Of a DNA stretch of 64,000 bases, positions 45,801 to 58,390 are shown one piece after another. The stretch is from the NCBI GenBank assembly GCA_033977485.1, contig CM066992.1, positions 103,242,140 to 103,306,139 of the forward strand, in the 5' to 3' direction. A model generated the notes under the pieces. It was not told the DNA's origin. It was given only the letters and a program-made list of their open reading frames with translations, and ran no database searches. The translations under genes and the position numbers were made by a program. The stretch comes from Hydrangea macrophylla (Eukaryota; Streptophyta; Magnoliopsida; Cornales; Hydrangeaceae). Within the stretch, counting starts at the first letter, position 1. Every line of letters begins with the position of its first letter.

Positions 45801-47698
45801 TCGCCTTTCATCATTTGCCCTTCATTTGTAGGAGACTTATAAATAGGGCTACCCACACCTCCTTTCTTGAGAATGAAAATTTGTGGTAAGAGTGATTTTA
45901 GTCTTGTGGTTAAAATATACACTGTTTAACCCTCCATTGCCATCCACATTCTCAGGCTCTTGGTTCCTTAGCTTTACTTAAGTAGAAGTACTTCCACTAT
46001 CCTACATGTAAAGCAAATAATCACAGATACTTCAATCTCCAAAAAAATTTATTCTGAATCCATTTCCTTCAGAATCATATGTTGAGAGTTCTTAAAAATT
46101 ATTTCCATCTATCTAGGGAGCCAATTTAGCTACCAACAAGATCTTGAACAACCATGATTATAGTGATTATAGTAGGTTGTTGCGTATCATGGGATGTGTT
46201 CCTAATCATTTAGGCTCTGCTTGATTTATGGATTTCGTGAGGGAAAAGAAAAGGGAAAGAAAACAAGAAGGAAAACTAGTTCCCTCGAGTTTTCCCTTGT
46301 GTTTTCTTTCATGCTTAAATAACATTAAAAATTAAAAATATCTAAAATATAGTTTAGGAATCACGGACTCTTTGGAAAGGCTGCATACGAACTGGGTGTG
46401 TACTAATCAAAGGCAATCGCACTAGCACAGGGGTCGGACCGCCGCTCCCGTGCTTCCTAGGATGTAATATATGAATAAAGGAAGGGAAATGAGTCTCAAC
46501 ATTCAAAAGGTTTAATTTATTCTCAACTTATTCTCTTTTCTTTCCTATTTTCCTCATTAAGCAAACAAAGGAAAAGGTTTTCCTCTAAGTTTTCTTTTCT
46601 TTTCCCTCACTAAATCCAAGAACCAAACAAAGCCTTAAGCTTCCAGTTGTTAGAATTCAACTTTATCTCTACCACAATTGAAAAAGAGATATCTTCAAAA
46701 GATGGACACTTATCAAAAGCTACAACCGAAAAGAGAAATCTTCAAAAGATGGACACTTAATCAAAAGCTACAACTGAAAAAATTGTGAGTTTGAGTCTCA
46801 GATCAACCACATTGCGCAAAAAAAAAAGGGTCAAAAGTTAGGTCTATCTGCCAAAGGGCAATCACCATTTCAACAAGACTTGATTGTTGCTGTTTTTATG
46901 CTCGACTCAATCTACGAATCTTCCACCTTAATCGCCCAAGAACATATGTGCAGAAAAAGAACCATATGCACTATTTGTTTGTTCATACTACATTCTCTCA
47001 ATATATGTTCTCAAAAGAAATTGCCCTGTAGTTGTATCACTGTAAAACCTACAAACAAATGGCCAACACAACCACTCAACCTTCTAGTAAATCTAACCTG
47101 ATTGTAGACAAGATTCAAACATTTTCTTCTCTTTTAACCACCCCCTAAAACCTCCATAAAGGAACTCACTAACCAAAGGTTAAGACTTCTGAAACAATAA
47201 ACATCCATACCCACCAATTACAGAAGACAAAAATAAATAAAATGCACTGAAATTAATAGAACCCCACATTTAAAAAAAAATAAAAAAAATCAAAGCAATC
47301 TTTTGAATACCCAATTGGACTCTAGCAATCGTAATACCAATATAGACACCCAAACAAATGTGTGAGTAATTTTGCACATAGAATTGTACCTTCTCTTGCA
47401 ACGAAGCTCGTACTTTGAGGAAATGGGGATTGGGTTTTGTATCTTCCGATGAGTCCACAAGAGAAGAGCCGAAAGACGAGGGTACATTCGAGAATTTAGC
47501 AGGGATCGCTTGAGAAGACGAATGAGAAGATGGGCTTTCGTGTTTGCAGAACAACGAGTTCACTCGCCGGGACTCGGGGACCGACAATGATGACACAACG
47601 AGTTTTGCGGCGTCAAATCGGCCGAGTCGGGGGAGAAAATGACATGGTTTTGGATGAATTTTGGTAGAGATAGGGTTCGAGTAGATAAGCCTCTCCAT
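42874..47698 (-). CDS. NicO-family nickel/cobalt transporter-like protein, plastid type
   Basis: Two exons on the minus strand: 47698-47390 (103 codons) and 43692-42874 (273 codons with stop), joined by a 3,697-bp GT-AG intron in phase 0, giving 375 aa, close to plant members annotated as high-affinity nickel-transport family. Exon 1 is serine-rich, basic and poor in acidic residues, as expected of a chloroplast transit peptide. Exon 2 holds the membrane domain: a hydrophobic segment at about 106-127, the motif GCLHTLSGPDHLAALAPLS (H161, D167, H168), GALWGCGHDAGQ, GIVHGLQPDAL, and the C-terminal VAIALGFAIIISQFFGF. Histidine/aspartate membrane motifs suggest divalent metal transport; the substrate is unproven. 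A more upstream in-frame MNFFQ reading of exon 2 is intron sequence. No lesion found. Confidence 0.92.
43693..47389 (-). other. Large intron of NicO-like gene
   Basis: Donor GTACAA at its 47389 side, acceptor TTTTTTCAG at 43693. Contains a poly-T tract (about 44305-44322), a PIF/Harbinger-like MITE, and a tandem duplication of about 54 bp ('atcttcaaaagatggacacttatcaaaagctacaac', 46690-46770). No additional exon was recognised. Confidence 0.75.
46213..46634. mobile_element. PIF/Harbinger-like (Tourist) MITE in intron
   Basis: TTA duplications at 46210-46212 and 46635-46637. Terminal inverted repeats of about 30 bp: GGCTCTGCTTGATTTATGG at left and GGCTTTGTTTGGTTCTTGG (reverse complement) at right, then 'gtgagggaaaagaaaag' in both arms. 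TTA targets and GGC..TTTGTTTGG ends are typical of Tourist-type elements. The centre (about 46350-46480) is unrelated sequence. Confidence 0.8.
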
Positions 47699-47766
47699 GG
47701 CCTCTCTCTCTCTCTCTCAATCCGTGATAGTCCCCTACCTCCCTGGAGAAGTTGGCAAGTTTTTGC

Positions 47767-47805
<39 letters not shown>

Positions 47806-47850
47806 GGAGGCACTGAGGCAGAGAGTGAGATTTCAGACATGTACTCTTTT
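47699..47850 (-). promoter_or_regulatory. 5' UTR of NicO-like gene, CT-rich
   Basis: Read on the minus strand, (CT)n tracts at 47770-47808 and 47701-47718 precede the ATG at 47698, as in many plant leaders. The transcription start is unknown. Confidence 0.5.
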
Positions 47851-48227
47851 TTCTTTTTTTCTTTTTTTAAGTAAAGATGTACTTTTACAGTTTTAGGTTG
47901 GACTAATATTTGGGGTCATTATCAGAATTTTGCTAGTATTTATACTCATATTTTATCTCTTATTCATACTATGTCTTAATAATATTCACACTCACATTAT
48001 CTCTATGGGTGTGAGTATTAGTGAAATTTATTAATACCTTTAGTATTGTTAATTTAGATTTTAACCTATGTCAAGGTAATTTTTGCCGTCAATTGGAAGA
48101 GAATCAAAAGATTCCTTTCGGATCATTTGCTTCTTTTGGCAAGGCTTTGAAATCTTCTAAAGTAAGTTATTTGAGACTTGAGAGCGTTGGATCTCATGAT
48201 GGACATAATAAATTTTCAAAAAATAGT
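47851..48227. other. Upstream DNA of NicO-like gene
   Basis: AT-rich. The segment 48060-48215 keeps an open frame (FCRQLEENQKIPFGSFASFG) but matches no family I recognise. Possible promoter sequence. Confidence 0.35.
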
Positions 48228-48236
48228 TTCATTTTG

Positions 48237-48415
48237 GAGAGCATTTTTGCTCATTTAAAAAATAGTTTACTAATGTTCATCTAAGCATCTCATTGGTCAA
48301 TGAAGTGACTCGTGATTAAATATCATTTGTTTAATCCTAGATCTCACTGCATTGGCCAATGGAATACTTAGGTGAGCATTAGTAAACTATTTTTTAGGTG
48401 AGCAAAAGTATTTTC
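48237..48415. mobile_element. Mutator-like MITE (179 bp)
   Basis: Perfect 9-bp duplication TTCATTTTG (48228-48236 and 48416-48424). Terminal inverted repeats of about 48 bp, containing 'aaaaaatagtttactaatg' in both arms. A short centre includes 'attggtcaatg' and 'attggccaatg'. The duplication size points to Mutator-type mobilisation. Confidence 0.85.
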
Positions 48416-48424
48416 TTCATTTTG

Positions 48425-50361
48425 ATGTAAATTTGGATCTTAACGCTAGCTTGCTTCCATAACTTAATTAGTGCTTGTGTTGTGGGGTCAGTGTATATAC
48501 TCGGGGTTGTCTCATATTCCACTATGATAAAACGATAACAGGTAAACCGATTGAAATACTGATGGAGATCTCGAAGTCTGGAGGACAGACTGAGGAGATT
48601 TGTCATCGTATCCAAAAAAAAAATAAAAAATGGAGTGTTTTACTATGAGTAGGGGTGTGTGCAAGTAGAGTTGCTCATCAGGCTCTCGCAAACATTTTCG
48701 ATCAGGGTCAGCTTGATCGATTCGATTTGGCGTCATTTGTTTAATAAATAATTAAGTAAAACTTAAGCCTAAAATTTAAGTCTGTTTAGCTCAAGTATGA
48801 AAGAGTTTGGCCCAATAGAACTTGTGAACGTATTTGAATATGGTTCGTAAATAGACATGTGTAAAATGTATGAGCAGATTGTCAATCTTACATATTGACT
48901 TGTAAATGTACATCTATTATACAGGTTTATAGCTAGATTATATGAGCTTAACTTGTTGATATCAATTAATGTCAAGTTTGGATAAAAGTTTATTGAGTCA
49001 ACTATAATTTATATGAGTCAAACTCAAGTTTGAATTTCAAGCTTGTTAAACAAGTCAAGTTCATGCCTAAATGTCAAGTTCATTTAATAAACAAGGCGAC
49101 CTCAAACATATATGAGCACGACTCGGCTTGTATGCTGGCACCATAACTGTATGTAATGTCATGCTTCCATAATTTGGATCTTAATAGTCAAACCACTTGT
49201 AGTCCATGTGAATGCCAAAACATAACCACTGCAAGACAAGGCACATGTGAGCTTGTGGTCAGCACACTCAAAACCGTGGCTATGTCCGTTTGCAGCAAGC
49301 TAGCTCTATGCATGTGGGGAGCATTTAGCCAAAGCAAACGTGGCACAATGCGTGGAAGGCACATCTATGTTAGGGCGTGCGCATGGCACTGCACCTTGTG
49401 GCTAGATGTAGGCAGAGAGAGTTAGGGATGTCTAACTACAGATCTATAAAAGCATGTTGTGAGTCTTCAGTCTTGTGAGTTGTGACCTGTAAGGACCACC
49501 ACCTACAGAGACTTTGGGTCCAGCATGTTGCGAGTCTTGTGACCTCTAATATTGTGACATGAAAGTTTTGGAAAGGAGAAGGGAAAAAAAAATAAAAAAA
49601 AATTAAATAAAAAAAAAGTCTAAGGAATAAAGTTTCTTGTATCTGTATCGTTCTTAATTTCTTACGTACGGAGTAATTTGTAGTGTAGAAAAAATTTCAT
49701 ATACGCTAGAGATGTGACCAGACTAATACATGTGATTGTTAGGGAGAGGATTTGAATTTAAGACTTCCACATTGCTGAAGTGACATCGAGGCCATTATTA
49801 GTAGGTGGCTTCAATGATCAATATTTAATTGTGGAAGTCAATTAAACTTGTCGCCCTATTTATTTGACCAGTTCAATAAAACTCGTGGTCTCATTTTGCC
49901 CACAACAGTCCTCGATCTCCACAAACACATAATACTAGCTTTCACGTTTCTCTTTTGTACTAGTCTAATTCTTCAATATACCCCAATTTCATGCTTGGCA
50001 GCATGTGACATTACTTCTATAATCAAATACTAGCGACATGATATGATATCATAAAGTGATTCTTTGAATTGGGTGGAAAAGTGTCAAAGGAAAGAGGGGT
50101 GAAGAAATCTGGGCAATCAATACGGGACTGTCAATATCCGGCAACACTTATGTGGTTTTGTCAGAATCACCTAAATTTTTTTATTATTATTTTTTTTTTG
50201 TTTACAAAAGTTTGGAAAAAAAAAAAAAAAAAAAAAAAAATTGGTCCTAGAGAAGCCTTTGGTTGCCAGCGCTCCGCATGCAAGAAAGAATCGAAAAGGC
50301 CTATCCATTTTGGTATGGAGTTGGTAAAGTTGGTAGACATGTTCCTACTTTTGGCCTTTTG
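48425..50361. other. Intergenic DNA, no gene seen
   Basis: Contains a low-complexity segment (about 48650-49120) rich in 'caagcttgttaaacaagtcaagttcat', related in style to 63840-63990, probably a degraded hAT-like element. Poly-A runs lie near 49585-49615 and 50215-50240. ORFs here are short and unlike known proteins. Confidence 0.35.
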
Positions 50362-50490
50362 AAAGGATCGTTCTATTATACAATCAAACAACTCTATTAT
50401 ACTGTAAAGGATCTTTCTATTATACAATCAAACAACTCTATTATACTGTAAAGGATCTTTCTATTATACAATCAAGCAACTTTATCATAC
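50362..50490. repeat. 44-bp tandem repeat, about three copies
   Basis: Units start at 50362, 50406 and 50450, each beginning AAAGGATC and containing 'tctattatacaatcaaacaactctattatactg'. The first two are nearly identical, the third diverges towards its end. Confidence 0.9.
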
Positions 50491-51162
50491 GGCAAACGTG
50501 ATTAAAAAAAAATCCGATCAATTACATTCACTTTCCTTAAGGTTTGTTGTAAGTTGTATCTAAAGACATCTCTCTCGTAGTATTAGAAATTATATATACT
50601 AATCTCTCTTCAAGTTTGTTGTTGTATAACACTCACCTCTCTTTCGTTAGTCAACTGTCAGTTGACTTGCTTATTTTTTGATTAAGTTTGTTTAGATTAA
50701 CTACTTTGTTCTTATCAAAGAAAAAACTAAAATTTAAAATAAAAAATTCATAAAAGTATTTTTTTCCCCCCTCCCTTTTGATTAAGGGGCATATCAGAAA
50801 GGTCAAAATTGTCATTTCATAATGTGATGATTTTCCTTATTAAATAAATGTATTTTATTTCAAGGATAAATCGGTACTTTTGTAAACTTTAACACCATTA
50901 CGATTCCATCTCTGACTAGGAAGGTCCATGTAATTTTAAAAAATATGAGGAAAGATGTTGAAATTACAACATACCTCAAGAGAGGTCATTGAAAGCTAGC
51001 TTTAACACCATACGTCATTTTACACTCGCGCTTAGTTATTATTCAATGAACTAATTGTGACAACCAAATGACATCTTTAAAAACAAATGACAAATTTATC
51101 ACTACAAAATGGCACTCTAAAAAGTTACTACCAAAAAGTATCAAAATCGTGCAAAATTACAC
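50491..51162. other. AT-rich intergenic DNA
   Basis: No gene, RNA or element boundary recognised. Ends with CTTATTAC, the left target duplication of the interrupted hAT-like element. Confidence 0.35.
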
Positions 51163-51260
51163 CTTATTACTAGGGGCGAATCCAGGAGTTTTGTTCAAGG
51201 GCATAAATTTATACGAGGGTTCAGGGGTAGCGCCCCTGACCCAATTTTTTTTTAAAGCTT

Positions 51261-51697
51261 TGTAGAAAAATCATGCACACAAGCATGGAGTCGAGTTTAG
51301 GTCACTTACCTAGCGGAATATAGCCCGACGGGATCGAATGAGTCGGCGTTGTTATGAGCCCAATCAAGAATCATGAACCTGCTGCACCTTCATCGCTTCC
51401 GTGTACTCCCTTGTGCATCGCCTAGGTCGTAGAAGACACCACTAAAGCGGTCTCCATCAATGTCACGCGCTAAATCCCCCAGCTCCGTGGTGATGGCTTT
51501 AGAGAGAGAAAATCGTGAGAAAGAGGGGGAGAGAGAGAGAGAGAACGAGACCGGCTACTTGGTTGTAGTATGTGTAACCCTAATATGTGTGTGCAATATA
51601 AATATATATAAGCACACACCCTAGGTCACCAAGGCCAAGGCCCATTGGATCCGGTCCAATGTATGTGGGTGCCCGTATGGCCCACATATTTCTTACA
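51261..51697 (-). repeat. 3' LTR of minus-strand copia
   Basis: 437 bp. On the minus strand it runs TGTAAGAAATATG to TTTTTCTACA. Includes (GA)n near 51525-51545. It matches 59134-59564. Confidence 0.9.
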
Positions 51698-52010
51698 TCT
51701 CCCACTCACCCACATAGGGCTAGTACTAAAAACCAATCTCTTAAAACAGAACTTCTCATCTCTTCATACAGGGAAATAGAACGTGCGACCTTACGAAAAG
51801 AAACTATATATAAGCACACACCCTAGGTCACCAAGGCCAAGGCCCATTGGATCCGGTCCAATGTATGTGGGTGCCCGTATGGCCCACATATTTCTTACAT
51901 CTCCCACTCACCCACATAGGGCTAGTACTAAAAACCAATCTCTTAAAACAGAACTTCTCATCTCTTCATACAGGGAAATAGAACGTGCGACCTTACGAAA
52001 AGAAACTACA
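51609..52010. repeat. 202-bp tandem duplication across LTR-PPT junction
   Basis: The sequence from 'agcacacaccctaggtcacc' at 51611 to 'ccttacgaaaagaaacta' near 51805 is repeated from 51813, offset 202 bases, with no difference that I noticed. It includes 87 bp of LTR end, the polypurine tract and internal sequence, so a second LTR-start/PPT junction sits at about 51899. Confidence 0.92.
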
Positions 52011-53026
52011 ACGACATGAGTGTAATGTCAAATCATCACCATAACCAGCAAGGCACATCACTCGGAAGCTTCTCGTGTATGCCTTAGATGACTTAACCAC
52101 ACCAGACACAACATTCTTAATCCGTCGGTGAAAAGAATTGTTGCATCACCTCAATGTAATGTACTCATGACATATCAGTAACAAAATACGATTGTCGCAA
52201 GCCTGCTAATGAGTCACAAAAACATGGTGTGTTATTGAATGGTCTTCCCTAAGCCTACATGTCAATCTGACTAACTTGACAGCTTGCCCAGACACGCCCC
52301 ATAGAACGGAATTGTCTCTTCGTCCTAGGATAGCATGCTAAAGTAGCTGTCATCAAGCGTCATCTTCATGACATAGTCTCAGGTAGTGAACGCAACCAGT
52401 TTGTAGGGTAACCAATGTCTTGGATATGCTACGTGGCTCATACAGCAATGAAGAGGAATCCATTCATTGCTCCACTGTCGATTGCAAAAGCACATACAAT
52501 ATGAAATGTATGCTATGGCGTTCTTCCATAAAAAAAAATGGACATGTCACTTTGTGTTTGGAAAAAACAAGTAACGTCATACGAATCTTAGTTTAGACGT
52601 TACACAAAACGTCTAACCTGAGTTTTCCAGCACAGTCGCCCTTCTTGGCGCCCTTCTGAAAACTCACATTCGGCTATAAACATACTACATAGAGTCGTGG
52701 GATCTCTCTATGTTCTACCAAATATAAAGGTCTCATCTTAGCTCCATCTAAGGCGACATATAAGAATAATAAGGTTTATGTCTAGCTCGTTGTTCTTACA
52801 CTGTGTAGATATAAATGTTCAAGCTCGCTTACTAAGCACTATGGACACACATGTCCTAGATGGCTATCTAAGCGCCCTGAACACAAATGTCTCATCTTGC
52901 TCGCCATCTAAGCGACATGGACACACACGTCCTAGTTCGCTATCTCGGCGCCAAGGTGAATCACCCGTGTGAGCAGGTCGATTCAAGCCCGGTGACATAT
53001 TAGAAATGTGCAACTGTTCCACTTAT

Positions 53027-53030
<4 letters not shown>

Positions 53031-53056
<26 letters not shown>
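53031..53056. repeat. (AT)n microsatellite
   Basis: About 13 uninterrupted TA units inside the minus-strand copia element. Confidence 0.9.
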
Positions 53057-53057
<1 letters not shown>

Positions 53058-53289
53058 GGAAACCATCTAGTTGATAAAAACTTGAATAATAATGTCAATG
53101 CCACATAAAATGTCTAAGCACATCAAATCCCCAAGTGGAGATGTGCCTCAAGACAACCTCCCTTTGTGCAAACCACATCTCGAATGTGACAAAAAAAAAT
53201 GAATGTCTACATGCTAGAATAGTTTTTGAGATATTTTTGCATATGTTCAAGCTTGCGTGCTATCACCGTAGATGAGCACAACCTCATCA

Positions 53290-55760
53290 CTTATGAGGTG
53301 AAGTGCCTAGCCAATGCAAAAACTCTTCAACCAAAAACAGCTCCTCAAATAGCTGCAGAGCACACCACATATTATGCTTCTATCGTGGACAGCATAAGGC
53401 AAGGTCCTCAGTCCTGCGAACATATCGCAAGATACTCTGAACTTCTCTCTAGTGATAGAACCAGGGTTGCTACAACAACGACTAATTAAACCAACCACAT
53501 AGAAGACATCTAATCGAATACAGAACATAGCATACTTCAGATTCCCTATTGCTGATGCATATGGCAAATTGGACATTTGTTTCTTTTTCTAATTATTCTT
53601 AAGACATTGATCTAAGATCAAGGTAAGTCCCAACCAAAAATGGGATGTCAATGGGTTTACAACTTTTCATGTGAAAAACGTTCAAGAACCCTCGAGAGAA
53701 GCTTTTGAGAACGATCTCTCATAATCTAAACTCCCAACACATAGTTGGCATCACCTATATCCTCAATCTCAAACAGAGAGGACAACTACTCTGAAGTGGT
53801 GACTATGGAACTCATCTCATTCCCAGCTAGAAGGACGTCATCAACATATAAAGAATTAGAACACTTTCCTTGGACCATTTAATGTACACACATTGTACCA
53901 CTGCCTAGATGATCGCTAGCTTGAGATAATAAACAGATCGTTTGAGACGACATACTTTTGCGCTCATTCCCTTTGGTCACAACACCAATGGGATGATTCA
54001 TATTTATCTCGTCGTCTTGTTCTCCATTGAGAAAAGCACAGTTTAAACATCCAACTAAAAAAGGTTCCAAAACTAAATATGCGACAATTGCTAGGATAAG
54101 GCGAACGGAGTCAGATCTCACCATTTGGGAGAACATATTTCCATGGTCTATACCTTCTCTGGGTATAAACTATTGCCATAAGGTGCGCCTAATACTTGTG
54201 AATTGAACCATCTGCCTTGCGTTAGATTTTGAAAACACACTTATCTCCAATAATCATACGCACATACGGAATTTCAACTAACTCCTAGACCTTATTCGCA
54301 TCCATAGAGCTCATCTCATCTGGCATAGCAACAATCCACTCAGCTTCAGCAAACGAGAAAAATGTTTCAACAAAAGAAGCAGGTTCATCTTCATCCACTT
54401 GTGCACACATTTGCACACATATGAAAATGTCTTCCTCAATTTCAAAAATAACGACAGGGAACTTTTTCCTCATCACCATACAGTGTGTTACCTGAGAATT
54501 TTAAGTGCCTAGTGGTGCACTCCCACTATCTGGTACACTCCCACTAACGTCTAGCGGTCTACTCCCATTCGGCTGGAGACTAGTACCATTTTACAGCAAT
54601 TACTGGATGTGGATTCTCAATCTCCCCACCCTCGCTTAAAGATGGTATGTTGTCTTCAACATCCTCCAACTCATAAAGGTCAAGATATCTCTTAGTATTA
54701 CCAATTTGGGGAAGTCATTCTCAATATCATGTGACACCATTTCTGTCATTCCTATACCCGTTTGTTCATTACACGTAACATAGCCTGTCGAGCTGTTAGA
54801 ATGCCTTATAAAGGAATGCTTTCTAGCTCTCGAGCATAGTTTCTCGCACTTATGCGACGTATAGTGAACATAGCCTCCTAAGCTTCATGGGCGCAAATGC
54901 TCCAAAATGGGCTTTTCACCTTTCTATAGCTCATAAGGGGGTAGGAAGAACTGACTGAGAAGAGACACTCTAGTATGTAGACAGCAATCAAGAGTACATC
55001 CCCCCAAAACAACATTGGGAGCTTGACTTGCACCATCATACTCCTAGCCATATCTAGGAATGTCTTATTCATTCCTTCTACAACACCATATTGTTGCGGA
55101 GTTTCCGGAATATAAAGTTGTCTGCGTTTACCCTTTTTCCTTACACAGTTCCCAGAACTGATTAGATAAGTACTCGCGATCCTTATATTGCGCAAAATCA
55201 TCTATAAAAAAAATGAGAAAATAAGAGGTACCATGACATGCCTTTACAATCATTGGTCCACAGATATCTGAGAGAACTAGCTCTAATGCTTGAGTAGCTC
55301 TAATAGCCTTTCTAAAAGGTTTTCGGCATGCTTTGCCAACTAAGTAAGACTCACACATAGGTAGCTCAACCTTAGCGAGTGGGCCCAAAAAGGGCTTCTC
55401 GAGCTAATCAAGTCATCCTATCACATCCTATGTGTTCAAGTCTAGCATGCCATGTCTCAAAATAAATGAATAACAGAGGAAACTAGAATTATTTAAAACA
55501 ACTCTTAAGTAGTTATCCCTAGATAACTATGTCCTAGTAACACTACCACCCAAAAATATCCATCCTATTACCACCGAATTGAAAAACGCTCTCTATTGCG
55601 CTCTTCCACCTTGTTAGCCTTGGGCGCAAACTTGTTAGCCCCACCCTGCCTCTAGGCGGGTTTACCCTTACCATTGCATTTAGGCCCACAGGCCTTGCGC
55701 TTACTTCCACTTATGGAAGTTGTGGTCAAGAGTGTAGCTATATACGGTTCGCCTTACCTT
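53290..55760 (-). pseudogene. Decayed copia gag-pol, minus strand
   Basis: Fragments in several frames, read from high to low coordinates. Basic, glycine/lysine-rich gag-like remnant (about 55620-55720). Integrase zinc-finger and start (LPMCESYLVGKACRKPF, LSDICGPM, about 55370-55200). Integrase core (TPQQYGVVEGMNKTFLDMARS, about 55110-55010). Linker EAEWIVAMPDEMSSMD (about 54330). RT with CAFLNGEQDDEINMNHPIG (about 54030) and intact YVDD codons at 53837-53848. RT/RNase H border LPYASAIGNLKYAMF (about 53570). Many stops and frameshifts; not expressible. Confidence 0.85.
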
Positions 55761-56792
55761 TTTGGCGCTCCGTATTCAGCTCAACATGTCAAAAAATGTC
55801 AAAAAAACAAAAAAAAAATAACATTTCCATTGTGGATCATGATTTATTTTCTATGCACCCACGAATTAGGCAAATAACTAATCATAGCCTGAAACTGCAG
55901 TTCGCAGTAAAGATGTTCCGAGTAATCTAAAATCACGAATCATACCTGTCATCGACCTTAGATATCCGTACTTGGAAGTTTCCTTTACTTTCCCGAACTT
56001 TATAACTAGATGCTTAATCTAGTAGTGAATGTGCTATTGAAAACAAATTTGAGCTGATCTCACAATTCTTTGGTTATTGAGTAGTACATATGCTTCCCAA
56101 CAAGATCATGGTGCATGCTGCTTATCACAAAGCACGTGCTATGATCCTTCTCGAGCCAAATATTATAGGCTATTAAGGTTACAATGATGTTGGACCAGAG
56201 GCCCATTATTCGGTTCAATAGGTTGGACCATAGAATAGGTTCAAAGCCCATAAGCTCTTACTCATCCTGTAGGTGTATTACTTCGTAGTGCCATATAACA
56301 ATAAAAAAAAATAGTCCCTTTTAAACTTGTTATCTTTGTAAAGATTAACGAAGTGTGGTTTAAAAAACATTTGAGAACATGCACAAGGGATTGACATTAT
56401 TATTTGCACATTTCAAAAAGTTAGTTTTAAAATCCAATTACAAATTAGTTTTCCCCTCTTTATAATTTAAGACCAAAAAATTTGTTATTGCTCATTAATC
56501 AAATCTTAATTTTGTAAATCAACAAAAACCTTTTATAATTGATTTTCAAACAAACATCAATTAGATGGTACAATTACCAATCTAAGATCATTCACAATAA
56601 TATAAAGTGCGCCATACAACAAAAAGTGCGCATGGACCCCCACGTGGGTCCGAATTGACAACTTAGAGCTCGTGCTAAGGTAATTCAAGTGTATGATATA
56701 TGAACAAAGAAAATCATCCCCTTACAAGTAGGCTTTTCCAATACAAGAAATAAAACTCTCATGCTCACATTACATTTATAGCCCATAAAAAA

Positions 56793-56925
56793 GGGAATTA
56801 CTATCCGCACTCCAAAAATCAACTAATGCGCTCCATGGTACCACTCTGACAACCTGTTGTACCATGCACTCAATACAGTCGATAGAGTGCATTAAGTAAT
56901 CAATCGAGTGCGAATAACATTACCC
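56793..56925. mobile_element. Small fold-back MITE related to 34029-34194
   Basis: Starts GGGAATTACTATCCGCACTC and ends GAGTGCGAATAACATTACCC, with 'gcgctccatggtaccactct' inside, very like the MITE at 34029 ('ggcactccatggtaccactct'). Flanking 8-mers match poorly (ATAAAAAA, TACAAAAA), so the duplication is uncertain. Confidence 0.6.
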
Positions 56926-57589
56926 TACAAAAATAGGGATGCTTTGTTCATAAACATATACAAGAACAACTCTAAACATACATCGTGAGGACACAAGCTC
57001 CATAAATTGTCAATTAATCGTCCATTCATTTTATCCAGATGAATGCATTAATCACATATACCAAGCACTCATGTGGTCTATTTAAAAATGAATGGACTAA
57101 TCCATCACTCCATTTAAGGAGGAAGATTAGAGGTCTCGGGTCATCAAATCACAAACATCAATAATTAAATATGACCAACTATGCAATGAGCCTCTAAGAA
57201 AAAATAAAGTTTGCAATAAAATAATTATTCCGCAGCCGGGATAGCTCCCATAAGCTAAGTAAAATTAATGAAAAAACCTGGATTATTCACTAATTTTAAC
57301 ACAATTTTAGGTCTTAAAACATATTTTAAAACTAATTCATTAAGGGCTTTTAAATTAACAAATTAATTTAAAACCTCATAGAAAATTAATTAACTGAAAA
57401 ACTGATTTTCATTATAAAATAATTTTCCAAAATTTATCAAGGCCCAAAAAACATTTTGAATCAATTTAACAAAATAAATTGATCTAATCAAACAAAAATT
57501 AACTAAGAGCAACAAAAATTCCCAAAAATACAAAAATTTCAAGGAATTTATTCTCAAAAGATTTTCAATGGTCTAATATGGTGTTCTAA

Positions 57590-58390
57590 ACACCCCATAT
57601 TAATTTTAAAACAAAAAAAATAATAGTCTATTTTGGCTATTTTAAGCAATTAAATAAATGCCCATAAGCATAAATTTTATGCTCTAAAATACCAAAACAA
57701 AAATGAGATAATTCACAAAAAATTTTCTCAAGTTTCCAATCAGTGTACAAAAATACTATATTTTAAATTCAAGAATTAATAGCTTCTTTTGTTATATTTT
57801 AAGCAATTAATATCATGTACTCAACACAATATATGCTCTAAAATATATTACAAAGAGCAAGGAAATTCACCAAAAAAACAAGCTACCACTAGTGTTCTAG
57901 AAATATTGTGTTAATTCCTTGAACTAATAATCAATAAAAATATTTTAAAAAATTTAATACGTGTATAAAAACACATGATTATATGCTCTAAAATATTAAT
58001 ATGATTTAGAAAATTTACCAAAAACTATCTATGGGTCCCAAAAAATTTTGTCTGGTCTCAAAACAGTGTCTCTTATGTCCCATATTAATTACAAAAATTA
58101 ATAGTGTATTTTGTCTATTTTAAGCAATTAAATAAATGCCCAAAAGCATAAATTACATGCTCTAAAATATTAAAAATACATGATAATTTACAAAAAAATT
58201 ATCTTAGAGTCTCTTACAGTGTACTAAACACTACATTTTAATTTCAAAAATTAATATGCATTTTTGGATATTTTAAGCAATTAAAAACACATTTAAAACA
58301 TATCTTTTATGCTCTAAAATACCAAAAAAAATAATGAAATAATTTATCATAAAATTATTTCTGGTCTCACTCAGTATCCATAATATAAGA
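57590..58390. repeat. Degenerate ~160-bp tandem array, AT-rich
   Basis: Four to five units sharing 'ttttaagcaattaa' and 'atgctctaaaata' (near 57640/57680, 57810/57835, about 57990, 58120/58160, 58270/58310), each followed by a 'ttcaccaaaa/tttacaaaaa' and 'gtgtact/gtgtctct' segment. Located in the copia leader downstream of its PBS. Confidence 0.75.

Noticed and set aside
50069..50451. Overlapping ORFs near a poly-A tract, possible retrogene
   Set aside because: Products are low complexity or cross the 44-bp tandem repeat; no similarity recognised, no target duplication found.
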